Shown: piece by piece, positions 35,226-44,152 of the stretch
How positions within the stretch are numbered: position 1 is the first letter of the stretch
Layout of the letters: every line of letters starts with the position of its first letter
Origin: Selenomonas ruminantium subsp. lactilytica TAM6421
GTDB taxonomy: Bacteria; Bacillota; Negativicutes; Selenomonadales; Selenomonadaceae
Length of the DNA: 64,000 nt
NCBI RefSeq assembly: GCF_000284095.1
Contig: NC_017068.1
Coordinates: forward strand, 868,001-932,000
Direction of reading: 5' to 3'
The notes under the pieces: generated by a model
The model's database searches: none
Told to the model about the DNA's origin: nothing
The model's input: only the letters and a program-made list of their open reading frames with translations
Translations under genes and position numbers: made by a program

Positions 35226-35783
35226 ATGATGCGTTTTTATTTTATTGCTGCTGTTTTGATGGGGTGTTTATGGCTGCTGAGTGAGAATGGGGCACTGCAG
35301 GATATCGATTGCTTTTGGAAAACAAGCAGTTTCATTGCTTCGGAAAAGCAGGAACTGCGGATTGAGCTGCCGGTGCGCCTGGAACCGCTGTCCGAGTCCG
35401 ATGAAGGCTATACGGTATGTCAGGCTGACTGTGACGATATGTTCGTGGATCTGCATAGCGAGAGCTTGTATCTGCAGGAAGACCGGGACAGATATATGCA
35501 GGAAGGGCCGCAGAAACGTGTCCTGAAGATAATGGGGAATTATGATGTAGAGAATGTGGGCATGACGCATCAGGAGACTGCCGTCATCAATCATATTCCG
35601 CTGCGAAAATTTCATTTTACCGGCCAGCAGAACGGACAGGATGTGGAAATTGAGGTGGTGACGATTGCCCGGAAGAATCTGGGCTGGATTTTCACCTTTA
35701 TCTATGATGCCGGTGATAAAGAAGCGGAACGGCAGGTACAGAAGGGAATTGCCAGCCTGCAATATGCGGAGCGGGCAAAATGA
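35226..35783 (+). CDS. Exported DcrB-like protein, probable lipoprotein
   Basis: ATG 35226 is preceded by GAGGGGG. The N-terminus MMRFYFIAAVLMGCLWLLS is a short signal with a possible lipobox LMGC. The mature part (DCFWKTSSFIASEKQELRIE then LPVRLEPL) is related to the lipoprotein at 30443, and the C-terminus ends in a strand plus helix (GWIFTFIYDAGDKEAERQVQ). It is the last gene of the spike region before the tRNA. An envelope partner or immunity role is possible; there is no direct evidence. Confidence 0.6.
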   Translation: MMRFYFIAAVLMGCLWLLSENGALQDIDCFWKTSSFIASEKQELRIELPVRLEPLSESDEGYTVCQADCDDMFVDLHSESLYLQEDRDRYMQEGPQKRVLKIMGNYDVENVGMTHQETAVINHIPLRKFHFTGQQNGQDVEIEVVTIARKNLGWIFTFIYDAGDKEAERQVQKGIASLQYAERAK

Positions 35784-35802
35784 AATTTTTTTCAAAAAGT
35801 GC

Positions 35803-35831
35803 TTGACGAAGCCGGATGATGGTGTTAATAT
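35803..35831 (+). promoter_or_regulatory. Sigma-70-type promoter of the tRNA-Lys gene
   Basis: TTGACG (35803-35808) and TAATAT (35826-35831) are separated by exactly 17 bases and lie 29 bases before the tRNA 5' end. The match and position are good for a strong constitutive promoter. Confidence 0.75.
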
Positions 35832-35859
35832 ATTACATGTCCTTGAGAACAAGGCGCAT

Positions 35860-35935
<76 letters not shown>

Positions 35936-35946
35936 TTTGAAATCAC

Positions 35947-35978
35947 AAGCTCTTAGGCTTTGCCTGGGAGCTTTTCTT
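35947..35978 (+). terminator. Rho-independent terminator behind tRNA-Lys
   Basis: AAGCTCTTAGGC pairs with GCCTGGGAGCTT (two wobble pairs) around a 3-base loop and is followed by TTCTT, starting 12 bases after the CCA end. Confidence 0.75.
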
Positions 35979-36007
35979 GTATGCTTTGGCAGGAAAGGCC
36001 CATACGA

Positions 36008-36718
36008 ATGAAGGAAGATACCATTGCAAAAATAAAAGAGGAGACTGCTGGCTGGGAGTATATGCAAAATCTCCCGGAAGAATGGCATGGCTTCAGGCTG
36101 CAGCGGGAGCCGGTCATCGGCAAGGACAAGTACGATCTGTATTCCTATGTCAATGAAGGCTGGCATAAGAAGGTCATCGTTTATTTCCATGAGGAAACCC
36201 ATGAGTATAAGGTGCGGCTGAAGATCGGACTGATTGAATTTGCCCGCATCGAGTTTATCACGGGAAAACTTTCCGTGTTCGAGGAATTGCTGACCAGTCA
36301 GTTTGAGCAGCTGCTCAAGGATACAGCCCAGTTCAATCCGGCAACCCTCAGCAGCATTGTGATGGATCTGAAGCTGCCGGAATGGCAGTGGGGGCGTGAA
36401 CTGCCGCTGGAAAACGAAGGCTTCGAGCTGTTCATCAAGCCCGCTGAACCCGTGAAGATCAACAATGGTTCCTATATTGTCATCGATTATGTGGATTTTG
36501 CGCTGGAGAGCAGCTTTACGGTTTATTACAATATCTATCGGGGAGAGTTCTTCTCCGAAGCGCGGATCTGGAATATCCCCGATGTAAATTACGATTTTGA
36601 CTCCAATGACTTGCAGGAGCTGGAAGAGAAGTTATGTGCCCGCATGCCGGCCCGTCTGCAGCAGGTTAGGCAATGGGCCGAAGAACAAAAGGATGATATA
36701 CATTATGGTAGTAATTGA
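36008..36718 (+). CDS. Unrecognised 236-aa cytoplasmic protein
   Basis: The start is placed at ATG 36008 (MKEDTIAKIKEETAGWEYMQ) because an upstream ATG at 35981 lies against the tRNA terminator. The protein is soluble and acidic, with alternating strand/helix blocks such as WHKKVIVYFHEETHEYKVRL and GSYIVIDYVDFALESSFTVY. No motif points to a family. It overlaps the next gene by 14 bases, so the two are probably co-translated. The layout of two similar halves, each with a tryptophan, then an aromatic-rich strand, could be an internal duplication. Function unknown. Confidence 0.65.
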   Translation: MKEDTIAKIKEETAGWEYMQNLPEEWHGFRLQREPVIGKDKYDLYSYVNEGWHKKVIVYFHEETHEYKVRLKIGLIEFARIEFITGKLSVFEELLTSQFEQLLKDTAQFNPATLSSIVMDLKLPEWQWGRELPLENEGFELFIKPAEPVKINNGSYIVIDYVDFALESSFTVYYNIYRGEFFSEARIWNIPDVNYDFDSNDLQELEEKLCARMPARLQQVRQWAEEQKDDIHYGSN

Positions 36719-37706
36719 CAAGGCGATTTTGCATATATTGGATTTCAACTCCGGCATGACGGTGTATTCCGACGAGGAACTTACGGTGCAGGACAGCATT
36801 GAGACCTTTTTGCACAAGCATATTGAAAAATCCTGGGGCAGTCAGGATGCCAAGCCGGGAACGTTCTATGATGACAGTCATTGTGCTCAGCTGGTCAAGG
36901 AATATCTGAGCGGGGAAATGAGCTTTGTGCCCTTTTCCAAAGAACTGGCCAAGAAGCTGGAAGATGCTTTCGTCCATGCGGAAGAGATGGCTTCCAGCGA
37001 TGTGATCGTGGCGGATGTGCGCATTGATGACCGGCGGCAGATTGTCATTTTCAAGTCAAACAGCCATATTGGCTACACTCATCAGGTGAACCAGACGGAA
37101 GCGGGCATCAAGAATGAGATCATCAACCACTATTCTATCATGCCCAATCTCTCTCAGAAGATGGAGGAGTTTGCCTTTATCGATGCAGAAACGAAGGAAG
37201 TTTCCGTCACGGCGAAAAAGTACACCATTGATGGCAACAGCATCCTGGTGTTCCCGGAAATCCTGCTGGAATGCAGCCTGACGCCATCGCCCAAGGAGGC
37301 CATCAAGAACCTCAGCAAGACGGCGGCGAAGGTGGCCGAAGCTTATGGTCAGGACAAGGTGGCTACGGAAGCGGCGGTCAAAAGCTATGTGACGGAGAAC
37401 ATGCAGGCCACGGATGAACTGGATCTGGTGGAAGCAGGTAAGGAAATCTTCAAGGAGAACCCCTCCATGCAGGCGGATTTTGACAACGCCATCAAGGAGG
37501 CAGGCTTCACGGAGCCCGTGAAGATGGATCAGGAAGCCACCATCAAGAAGATGTGCAAGCATAAACTCAAGACCGATACGGGCATTGAGTTGACCATTCC
37601 CTCCGAGTACTTCGACAACACGGAGTTCATGGAGTTCCATAATAATGAGGATGGGACTCTCTCCATCATGCTCAAGCATATCGGCAATATCGTGAACCGT
37701 GGCTGA
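36705..37706 (+). CDS. Nucleoid-associated protein, NdpA/YejK-like
   Basis: ATG 36705 gives [20 protein letters not shown], the characteristic start of the 37-kDa nucleoid-associated family (NdpA/YejK) in Firmicutes. Additional family features are an [20 protein letters not shown] block, SSDVIVADV near residue 105, the hydrophobic [10 protein letters not shown] region, and [13 protein letters not shown] near 210. The 333-residue length is normal. It binds DNA in the cytosol; precise function is poorly known. The longer frame from 36597 is not used because it covers the preceding gene. Confidence 0.8.
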   Translation: MVVIDKAILHILDFNSGMTVYSDEELTVQDSIETFLHKHIEKSWGSQDAKPGTFYDDSHCAQLVKEYLSGEMSFVPFSKELAKKLEDAFVHAEEMASSDVIVADVRIDDRRQIVIFKSNSHIGYTHQVNQTEAGIKNEIINHYSIMPNLSQKMEEFAFIDAETKEVSVTAKKYTIDGNSILVFPEILLECSLTPSPKEAIKNLSKTAAKVAEAYGQDKVATEAAVKSYVTENMQATDELDLVEAGKEIFKENPSMQADFDNAIKEAGFTEPVKMDQEATIKKMCKHKLKTDTGIELTIPSEYFDNTEFMEFHNNEDGTLSIMLKHIGNIVNRG

Positions 37707-37719
37707 CAGGAGCGAAACT

Positions 37720-39519
37720 ATGCAAGTAAATGGCGATTTAGCCAATATCAAAACATATGTGCTGGAAAAATTAAAGGCCCTTTATGAGCTCAAGGTGCCG
37801 ATCGGGCAGATTTCCACCCGAGAATTGAATGAGGAGATGCTCGCCATCACCGAGGATACGGATCGGGAAGTGGCGGTGTATCTGAACCGTCAGGGCAAGG
37901 TGGTGCAGGTGTCCCTGGGGGATACGGCGACGGTGGATCTGCCGGAGTTCAAGCAGAAGACGCGCTCGGATCTGCGGCTCTCGGGAATCCGCTGCATCCA
38001 TACCCACCCCAGCGGGGATGTGCGCCTGAGTTCTCCTGACCTGTCTTCCCTGCGCCGCCTGCGCTTTGACTGCATGGCGGCAATCGGCCGCAAGGATGGC
38101 AAGATCATTGGCTGTCTGGCTTTCTTTGCCGGGGAGATGAGTGAGGATGGCACGCAGCTGCTGACGCAGTACGGCCCGGCAGAAGACAAGGTGCTGGCAC
38201 AGATCAACCTGAACATGCTGGTGACGGTGGTCAATAAGAAACTGGCCGCCCAGAGCACGAAATCCACGGAAGATGAGGTGGAGCGGGCCATCCTGGCCGG
38301 TGTGGAGCGTCCCGGCAGCAGCTGGCCCATCGAAGAGTCCATGGCGGAACTGGAGCGACTGGCCGATACTGCCGGCGCCAAGGTGGTGGCTACTTTCACC
38401 CAGCGCAAGGAAAAGCCCGATGCAGCGTTCTTCCTGGGCAAGGGAAAGGTCAATGAACTGGCCATGGAGATCCAGAACCTCGAAGCAACGCTTTTGATTC
38501 TCGATGATGAACTGACACCGTCCCAGCAGCATAATCTGGAGCGGATGCTCGGCGTCAAGGTGATTGACCGCACGGCGCTGATTCTGGATATCTTTGCCCA
38601 GCGGGCCAACTCCCGTGAGGGCAAGCTGCAGGTGGAGCTGGCGCAGCTGCGTTATAATCTGCCCCGGCTCAGCGGCCAGGGGCTGGCGCTTTCGCGTCTC
38701 GGCGGCGGCATCGGTACCCGTGGCCCCGGTGAAACGAAACTGGAAGTGGACAGGCGGCGCATCTACAGCAAGATCCACGATATTGAAGAGCTGATTGACG
38801 GCATGAAGAAAAGCCGCACCTTGCATCGCAAGCGCCGCAAGGAATCCCAGATTCCCTTGGTGGCTCTGGTGGGTTATACCAATGCGGGCAAATCCACCCT
38901 GCTGAATAAGCTGACGGGTTCTGAGGTCTTTGCGGAAGACAAGCTCTTTGCCACCCTTGATCCCACCACCCGTCATCTGGAACTGCCCGAAAAGCAAGAA
39001 ATCCTATTGACCGATACCGTTGGCTTTATCCAGAAGCTGCCACATACATTGGTCAAGGCCTTCCGGGCCACGCTGGAAGAGGTACAGGAGGCAGATCTGC
39101 TGCTGCATGTGGTGGACTGCAGCAACGAGAACCTCGAAGCCCAGATTGAAGCGGTGGTAGCGGTGCTCCAGGAGCTGGAGGCGGACAATAAGCCGGTGCT
39201 CTATGTCTTCAACAAGGCTGACCAGCTGGACAATCCCCATATAAGGGAACAGCTGCTGCATGGCCGGGATGGCGTCTTCATCTCTGCCATGACCGGAGAG
39301 AATCTCGATGCCCTGCAGCGGCGCATCGAAGGCTTTTTCCAGGAAAGCCAGGTGCGCATGACGCTGCTGATTCCCTATGCGGAGGGGGCGGCGGTCACCA
39401 GGCTGCATCAGCTTAATGCCGTGGTGGAAACCTCGTATGAGGAGACGGGCACGAAGGTAGAAGTGCGTTTGCCGCTGTCGGAAAAAGATAATTTCGTACA
39501 ATATGAATTAAAGGAGTAA
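37720..39519 (+). CDS. hflX: Ribosome-associated GTPase HflX with N-terminal JAMM-like extension
   Basis: This is a 599-residue protein, about 170-190 residues longer than typical HflX. ATG 37720 has CAGGAG 6 bases upstream. The HflX core begins near residue 200 ([20 protein letters not shown]). It includes [13 protein letters not shown], the glycine-rich [21 protein letters not shown]1 GYTNAGKST (about 385), the DTVGF G3 and an NKAD G4 motif. HflX splits stalled ribosomes under stress. The N-terminal extension carries [20 protein letters not shown] (about residue 92), an H-x-H-P...S..D arrangement like JAMM/RadC metal sites. Whether that domain is active is unknown. Confidence 0.9.
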   Translation: MQVNGDLANIKTYVLEKLKALYELKVPIGQISTRELNEEMLAITEDTDREVAVYLNRQGKVVQVSLGDTATVDLPEFKQKTRSDLRLSGIRCIHTHPSGDVRLSSPDLSSLRRLRFDCMAAIGRKDGKIIGCLAFFAGEMSEDGTQLLTQYGPAEDKVLAQINLNMLVTVVNKKLAAQSTKSTEDEVERAILAGVERPGSSWPIEESMAELERLADTAGAKVVATFTQRKEKPDAAFFLGKGKVNELAMEIQNLEATLLILDDELTPSQQHNLERMLGVKVIDRTALILDIFAQRANSREGKLQVELAQLRYNLPRLSGQGLALSRLGGGIGTRGPGETKLEVDRRRIYSKIHDIEELIDGMKKSRTLHRKRRKESQIPLVALVGYTNAGKSTLLNKLTGSEVFAEDKLFATLDPTTRHLELPEKQEILLTDTVGFIQKLPHTLVKAFRATLEEVQEADLLLHVVDCSNENLEAQIEAVVAVLQELEADNKPVLYVFNKADQLDNPHIREQLLHGRDGVFISAMTGENLDALQRRIEGFFQESQVRMTLLIPYAEGAAVTRLHQLNAVVETSYEETGTKVEVRLPLSEKDNFVQYELKE

Positions 39520-39524
39520 TCGTT

Positions 39525-40769
39525 TTGGCTTTTTCACAAAAAATCGTTGACTTGAAACAGGAAGTGCTGGCGCAGTCCCGGGAGCTGTTTGCCCGGGTGG
39601 ATGGCATTGCCGAGGAAAATACCCTGAAGGTTTTGGATGCCATGCGGGAGTGCAAGGTATCCGATGCCCATTTCAACACCACTTCCGGCTATGCCTATGA
39701 TGATATTGGCCGGGGCAAGCTGGAGGAGCTCTACGCCAAAATCTTCGGCGCTGAGCGGGCTTTGGTGCGCACGCAGTTCGTGTCCGGCACCCATGCGCTG
39801 GCTACGGTGCTCTTCGGTATCCTGCGTCCCGGCGACGAGCTGGTGTCCCTGACGGGCAAGCCTTACGACACCATGCAGACGGTTATCGGCTACGATAATC
39901 CGAGCCCCGGTTCCCTCAAGGAATTCGGCGTGCTCTACAACGAGCTGCCCATGATTGAAGGAAAAGTGGATATAGCAGGAATCAAGACGGTGATTGGCGA
40001 AAAGACCAAGATGGTGGAAATCCAGCGCTCCCGTGGCTATAGCATGCGCAATCCGCTGTCCATCGAGGATATCCGGGAAATCTGCGCCGAAGTTCACCGT
40101 ATCAAGCCGGATTGCATCTGCTTTGTGGATAACTGCTACGGCGAGTTCGTGGATACGCTGGAGCCGACGCAGGTGGGCGCGGACATTATGGCCGGTTCTC
40201 TTATAAAGAATCCCGGCGGCGGTATTGCACCCACGGGTGGCTATATCGCAGGCCGCAATGACTTTGTGGAATTGTCTTCCTACCGTCTGACGGCTCCGGG
40301 TATGGGCGATGAATTGGGTGCCAGCCTGTCCAACAATCGCCTGCTGTTCCAGGGGCTCTTTCTGGCACCTCATGTGGTGGCTCAGGCCATCAAGGGAGCT
40401 ATCTTTGCTGCCGGCATGTTTGCCCGCTTAGGTTACAAGACTTTGCCGCTGCCCACGGATGTGCGCGGCGATATCATCCAGGCCATCGAGCTGGGCACGG
40501 CGGAAAACCTCATCGCCTTCTGCGGCGGTATTCAGAAGTATTCTCCGGTGGATTCCTACGCTGCGCCGGAACCCTGGGATATGCCGGGCTATGCGGATCA
40601 GATCATCATGGCAGCAGGGACTTTCGTGCAGGGCGCGTCCATCGAGTTCAGCGCCGACGGCCCTATGCGGGCACCTTATAATGTCTATCTGCAGGGTGGC
40701 CTGACCTTTGAACATGCCGTCATCGGCATCATGGGTGCGGCCCAGGCCATTGAGGATTTGGAACAGTAA
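39525..40769 (+). CDS. Methionine gamma-lyase family PLP enzyme (aluminium-resistance protein family)
   Basis: TTG 39525 is preceded by AAGGAG at 8 bases. The 414-residue fold type I PLP enzyme belongs to the COG4100 group. Evidence is HFNTTSGYAYDDIGRGKLEE near residue 45, VRTQFVSGTHALATVLFGIL, and the Schiff-base lysine in SLIKNPGGGIAPTGG (about residue 228). DNCYGEFVDTLEPTQVGAD precedes it as the cofactor-binding aspartate region. Members are annotated variously as methionine gamma-lyase-like, cystathionine beta-lyase-like or aluminium-resistance proteins; the natural substrate is not settled. It follows hflX by 5 bases, a pairing that suggests co-transcription. Confidence 0.85.
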   Translation: MAFSQKIVDLKQEVLAQSRELFARVDGIAEENTLKVLDAMRECKVSDAHFNTTSGYAYDDIGRGKLEELYAKIFGAERALVRTQFVSGTHALATVLFGILRPGDELVSLTGKPYDTMQTVIGYDNPSPGSLKEFGVLYNELPMIEGKVDIAGIKTVIGEKTKMVEIQRSRGYSMRNPLSIEDIREICAEVHRIKPDCICFVDNCYGEFVDTLEPTQVGADIMAGSLIKNPGGGIAPTGGYIAGRNDFVELSSYRLTAPGMGDELGASLSNNRLLFQGLFLAPHVVAQAIKGAIFAAGMFARLGYKTLPLPTDVRGDIIQAIELGTAENLIAFCGGIQKYSPVDSYAAPEPWDMPGYADQIIMAAGTFVQGASIEFSADGPMRAPYNVYLQGGLTFEHAVIGIMGAAQAIEDLEQ

Positions 40770-40787
40770 AACTCAATATGGCTTCTC

Positions 40788-40817
40788 TTTACAAAAAGTA
40801 TGCTTATAGGGTATGAT
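40788..40817 (+). promoter_or_regulatory. Probable promoter of the DUF5009 gene
   Basis: TTTACA (40788-40793) and TATGAT (40812-40817) are spaced by 18 bases. Transcription would begin around 40824, within the hairpin described next. Confidence 0.4.
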
Positions 40818-40820
40818 ATA

Positions 40821-40853
40821 AAAGCAGGGACGGCATATGCCGCCCTGCTTTTA
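40821..40853 (+). terminator. Rho-independent terminator behind the PLP-enzyme gene
   Basis: AGCAGGGACGGC pairs with GCCGCCCTGCT (one bulged A) around ATAT and is followed by TTT. It ends the hflX unit. Confidence 0.75.
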
Positions 40854-40885
40854 TACAGACAGTACTTTTCAGAATAGAGGCAATT

Positions 40886-42040
40886 ATGTTAATCGAATTC
40901 AAGAATAAGCGGCGATTAGCCGCTATCGATATATTCCGCGGGCTGGCCATCGCAATCATGCTGTTGGTCAATGCCCTGCCGAATTTTGAACAGGCCTGGC
41001 CCTTATTGGTGCATGCTCCCTGGGCGGGGCTGACCATTGCGGATCTGGCCTTTCCCGGCTTTGTCTTTATCATGGGGGTATCCGCTTCGCTGTGGTTTCC
41101 TAAGCATGAGCAGGATGGTTCAGGGGAGAAGTTCTGCATAATCCTGAAACGTTCGCTGTTGCTGATTTTGCTGGGGTTTTTCCTCTGTCAGTTCCCGCTG
41201 GTGCTGCAGCATGTGTTTCAGCCGGAACCGGGCGGCTCACTCATAAAGGATATTGTGGAGCATGGCCGCATACCAGGGGTATTGCAGCGGCTGGGGCTGG
41301 TGTATTTCTTCGGCATGATCATCACCTGGTGGCTGCGCAGTGAAAAGCATATTGCCATTATGGCCCTGCTTTTGCTGGTGTTATCCTCAACCTGTTTTCA
41401 TCTTTACGATACCACCAATCCATTCAGTCCTGACAATAATATCAGCATGCTGATTGACGGGATTTTCCCGGGGACGGCCCATTGCTATATGGGACAGAAT
41501 TTCGATCCGGAGGGGCTTTACGGCACAATAGCGGCCACGGCTTCCTTCCTTTGGGGCATGCTGGCGGGGCGGCAGCTGACCATGGAAAGCGCCCCGGTCT
41601 TCGAGCGGGTGCTGATGCTGTTGGTCGGTGGCGCAGTGCTGCTGTTGTTTGGCGGCGCCTGGAGCTATCTGGATATCATCAGCAAGCAGCTCTGGACCGC
41701 ACCTTTCGTGCTCTTTACCAGCGGCGGCTTTATGTGCAGTCTGGGACTATTGCAGATGCTTTTGAGTCTGTTTCCGGATTTTATCAACTGGCTATTTACA
41801 CCCTGCAGGCTGCTGGGGCTTAATCCTTTGTTTATGTTCATCGTGCCGGATATGGTATTGATGACCTTGTGGCAGCTTACGGTCAAAGGCGAGCCATTTT
41901 ATTCCTGGCTTTGGGAAAATACCCTGCGGGGAATATTGGGGGCACCGTTGAGTATCTTTGCCTTTGCTCTTGTCTGGGTTATGCTGTGGGTGCCGCTGGC
42001 TGATTTTCTGCATAAGCGGCAGATCATATTTAAATTATAA
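40886..42040 (+). CDS. DUF5009 membrane protein (HGSNAT/YeiB-like acyltransferase family)
   Basis: This 384-residue polytopic membrane protein has about ten hydrophobic spans. The N-terminus RRLAAIDIFRGLAIAIMLLV is the D-x-x-R-G-x-x signature of the DUF5009/heparan-alpha-glucosaminide N-acetyltransferase family. HAPWAGLTIADLAFPGFVFI follows, with the conserved 'DL-FP-FVFI-G' segment and the candidate catalytic histidine nearby. Members are thought to move an acetyl group across the membrane onto amino sugars. The next gene encodes an exported GH84-type N-acetylglucosaminidase 12 bases downstream, which fits a shared role in amino-sugar or cell-wall fragment metabolism; that link is inferred. 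Confidence 0.8.
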   Translation: MLIEFKNKRRLAAIDIFRGLAIAIMLLVNALPNFEQAWPLLVHAPWAGLTIADLAFPGFVFIMGVSASLWFPKHEQDGSGEKFCIILKRSLLLILLGFFLCQFPLVLQHVFQPEPGGSLIKDIVEHGRIPGVLQRLGLVYFFGMIITWWLRSEKHIAIMALLLLVLSSTCFHLYDTTNPFSPDNNISMLIDGIFPGTAHCYMGQNFDPEGLYGTIAATASFLWGMLAGRQLTMESAPVFERVLMLLVGGAVLLLFGGAWSYLDIISKQLWTAPFVLFTSGGFMCSLGLLQMLLSLFPDFINWLFTPCRLLGLNPLFMFIVPDMVLMTLWQLTVKGEPFYSWLWENTLRGILGAPLSIFAFALVWVMLWVPLADFLHKRQIIFKL

Positions 42041-42052
42041 GGGGGTTATGTG

Positions 42053-43432
42053 ATGAGGTTTTTACGGGGAAAATGGAAGTATCTGCTGGGAGTGTTCACG
42101 CTGGCAATGTTGACTCTATGGGGCAATGTGCCCGCGTCCAGCGCGCCGGCCATTCCGCTTAGGGGAATCGTGGAGGGCTTCTATGGCACGCCCTGGTCTC
42201 AGGCAGACCGGCTGGATATGCTGCAATTCTGCCATGACCATAAGCTCAATGCCTATATCTACGCACCAAAGGACGATCCCTATCATCGGGCCAAATGGCG
42301 GGAGCCCTATCCTGCCGATAAGATGGCGGAATTGCGGGTTCTTATCGATGCGTCGAAGAAGCAGCAGGTGAAGTTCATCTTTGCCATTTCGCCGGGGCTG
42401 GACATCCATTTTGACGGCCCGGAGGGGGATGCTGACAAAATCGCCATGGAGCGAAAACTCACGGCCATGTATGAGATGGGCGTGCGGGATTTCGCCATCT
42501 TCTTTGACGATATCAAGAACAAGGATGCCAAGGGGCAGGCAGAGTTTCTGAACTGGCTCAATGAAAACTTCATCGCCAAGCACAAGGATGTGGCGCCGCT
42601 GATTACAGTGCCTACCGAATATTTCCGGCAGGATATGGAGGCTGAGGGGCAGATCAAGGAATACACCCGGGACTTTTCTGCTACGTTGGATAAGAATATT
42701 CTCGTGCTCTACACTGGGGAAAAGGTGGTACCCGATGGGCTGACGGATGAAGATTACGCCAAGGCAAATAAGCTTTATGGCCGTCAGCTTGGCGTATGGT
42801 GGAACTATCCTGTCAGCGACTATCTGGAAGCCAAGCTGGCGTTGGGGCCCATCGAGAAAATGCCGGTGAAGTCGGAGATTCCTGCTATTTTCTATAATCC
42901 CATGAAACATGCGGAGCTGTCGAAAATCTCGCTGGCTACGGGGGCAGATTATGCCCGGAATCCATCTAAGTACGATGCGGTCAAATCCTGGCAGAAAGCC
43001 ATCAAGTCGCAATACGGAAAGCTGGCACCGGCCATGGAGGCCTTTGCTGACCATAATCAGCATATGGTAGTGAGCTGGGCTGTGATTGGCCCGGAGGATG
43101 GTGCAGCCATGCGGCAGCTGATGGAGGCTTACTGGCAGGACAAGTCAAAGGGCGAAAAACTGACGGCTGACCTGTCAAAACTTGACCAGTCAATTTCGCA
43201 GCTGCAACAGAAACTGCCTGCCAAGGCCCTGCAGGAATGCCAGCCCCAGCTGCAGCAGCTGCAGCGCATTGTACGGGCCGATATGCTGGGCATCCGGATA
43301 CTGGCTGGTGAGCAGGACAAGCGGGCTGAATTTGACACCCTGCTGGCAGAGGTCAAGGCCCATGACAAAGAAGCCCAGGCCTCGGAGAAGACCTGCCGGG
43401 CCTTCCTGGATAAATTGGCGGGGCTCTTGTAA
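42053..43432 (+). CDS. Exported GH84-type beta-N-acetylglucosaminidase
   Basis: ATG 42053 starts a signal peptide (residues 1-32, GVFTLAMLTLWGNVPASSAP). The catalytic barrel begins PLRGIVEGFYGTPWSQADRL, a hallmark of the NAGidase/GH84 family. It has YIYAPKDDPYHRAKWREPYP and the catalytic aspartate pair in FAIFFDDIKN (Asp 152 and 153). The C-terminal third is helical, rich in leucine and glutamine (LDQSISQLQQKL). 459 residues is normal for a minimal enzyme without carbohydrate-binding modules. It probably removes terminal GlcNAc from glycoproteins or muropeptides in the periplasm. It pairs with the DUF5009 gene upstream. Confidence 0.88.
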   Translation: MRFLRGKWKYLLGVFTLAMLTLWGNVPASSAPAIPLRGIVEGFYGTPWSQADRLDMLQFCHDHKLNAYIYAPKDDPYHRAKWREPYPADKMAELRVLIDASKKQQVKFIFAISPGLDIHFDGPEGDADKIAMERKLTAMYEMGVRDFAIFFDDIKNKDAKGQAEFLNWLNENFIAKHKDVAPLITVPTEYFRQDMEAEGQIKEYTRDFSATLDKNILVLYTGEKVVPDGLTDEDYAKANKLYGRQLGVWWNYPVSDYLEAKLALGPIEKMPVKSEIPAIFYNPMKHAELSKISLATGADYARNPSKYDAVKSWQKAIKSQYGKLAPAMEAFADHNQHMVVSWAVIGPEDGAAMRQLMEAYWQDKSKGEKLTADLSKLDQSISQLQQKLPAKALQECQPQLQQLQRIVRADMLGIRILAGEQDKRAEFDTLLAEVKAHDKEAQASEKTCRAFLDKLAGLL

Positions 43433-43455
43433 TTTTCTGAATATTATAGTATAAT
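43428..43455 (+). promoter_or_regulatory. Candidate promoter of hsp20
   Basis: TTGTAA (43428-43433) and a perfect TATAAT (43450-43455) are separated by 16 bases, 49 bases before the start codon. The -35 box overlaps the end of the preceding gene. No CIRCE inverted repeat is visible. Confidence 0.5.
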
Positions 43456-43503
43456 AGGACATATCGAAGCAGGTTTTCCATTTTATCTGTAGGAGGGGTT
43501 CTT

Positions 43504-43950
43504 ATGTTCAGAGCAGTACCATTTCATCTCCGGGAAAATGCGGAGCGTGGTTATGATGTTTTGGAAAAGGTGTTGAGCTATGCCGCCGAGCAGTCTCTGA
43601 ATCCGCTGGGTAAAGTCAGCGGGGCATTATCGTCCTTCAAGGTGGACGTGATTGAGACGGATACAGCCTATGAGCTCTTTGCAGAACTGCCGGGTTTCTA
43701 CAAGGAGCAGATCACGGTTTCCTATGATGATGACAACTATCTGCGCATCAAGGCCCAGCGGGCAGAGGCAGTGGATGCCAGCATCAAGTATCTCTGCCGG
43801 GAGCGCAAGAGCGGCGATTTTGAGCGCACCTTCTATATTGACGGTATCGACAAGAAAGCCGTCAATGTGGCTTTCGAGAACGGTATTTTGCATATCGTCC
43901 TGCCGAAGCAGAAGGAAGATGAAAACCGTACGGTGTTTGATATCGAGTAA
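43504..43950 (+). CDS. Small heat-shock protein Hsp20/alpha-crystallin
   Basis: The 148-residue protein starts at ATG 43504 after TAGGAGGGG. Residues 38-140 form the alpha-crystallin domain: FKVDVIETDTAYELFAELPG, the central ITVSYDDDNYLRIKAQR and the end block RTFYIDGIDKKAVNVAFENG, then ILHIVLPK. The A-x-x-x-n-G-v-L motif appears here as VAFENGILHIVLPK. It is an ATP-independent holdase. It is a single gene between its own promoter and terminator. Confidence 0.9.
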   Translation: MFRAVPFHLRENAERGYDVLEKVLSYAAEQSLNPLGKVSGALSSFKVDVIETDTAYELFAELPGFYKEQITVSYDDDNYLRIKAQRAEAVDASIKYLCRERKSGDFERTFYIDGIDKKAVNVAFENGILHIVLPKQKEDENRTVFDIE

Positions 43951-43964
43951 GATTAGATTGTGAG

Positions 43965-44006
43965 AGCCTGCTGGCTGCCGAAAAAAGGTGCCAGCAGGCT
44001 TTATTT
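43965..44006 (+). terminator. Rho-independent terminator of hsp20
   Basis: AGCCTGCTGGC pairs perfectly with GCCAGCAGGCT around a 14-base loop and is followed by TTATTTAT. It lies 14 bases behind the hsp20 stop. Confidence 0.85.
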
Positions 44007-44152
44007 ATGATAAAATATTGAAAGAATATGAAAATATTTTTGCGCTATTGTGGGAAGAGGCAGGAATTTTTTGGATGGAAAGGGAATAGTACATAGAGTA
44101 AACAGGATCAGTTTATCGTAAACAGACCAGAGGAGATTGGGAGGGACCAAAG

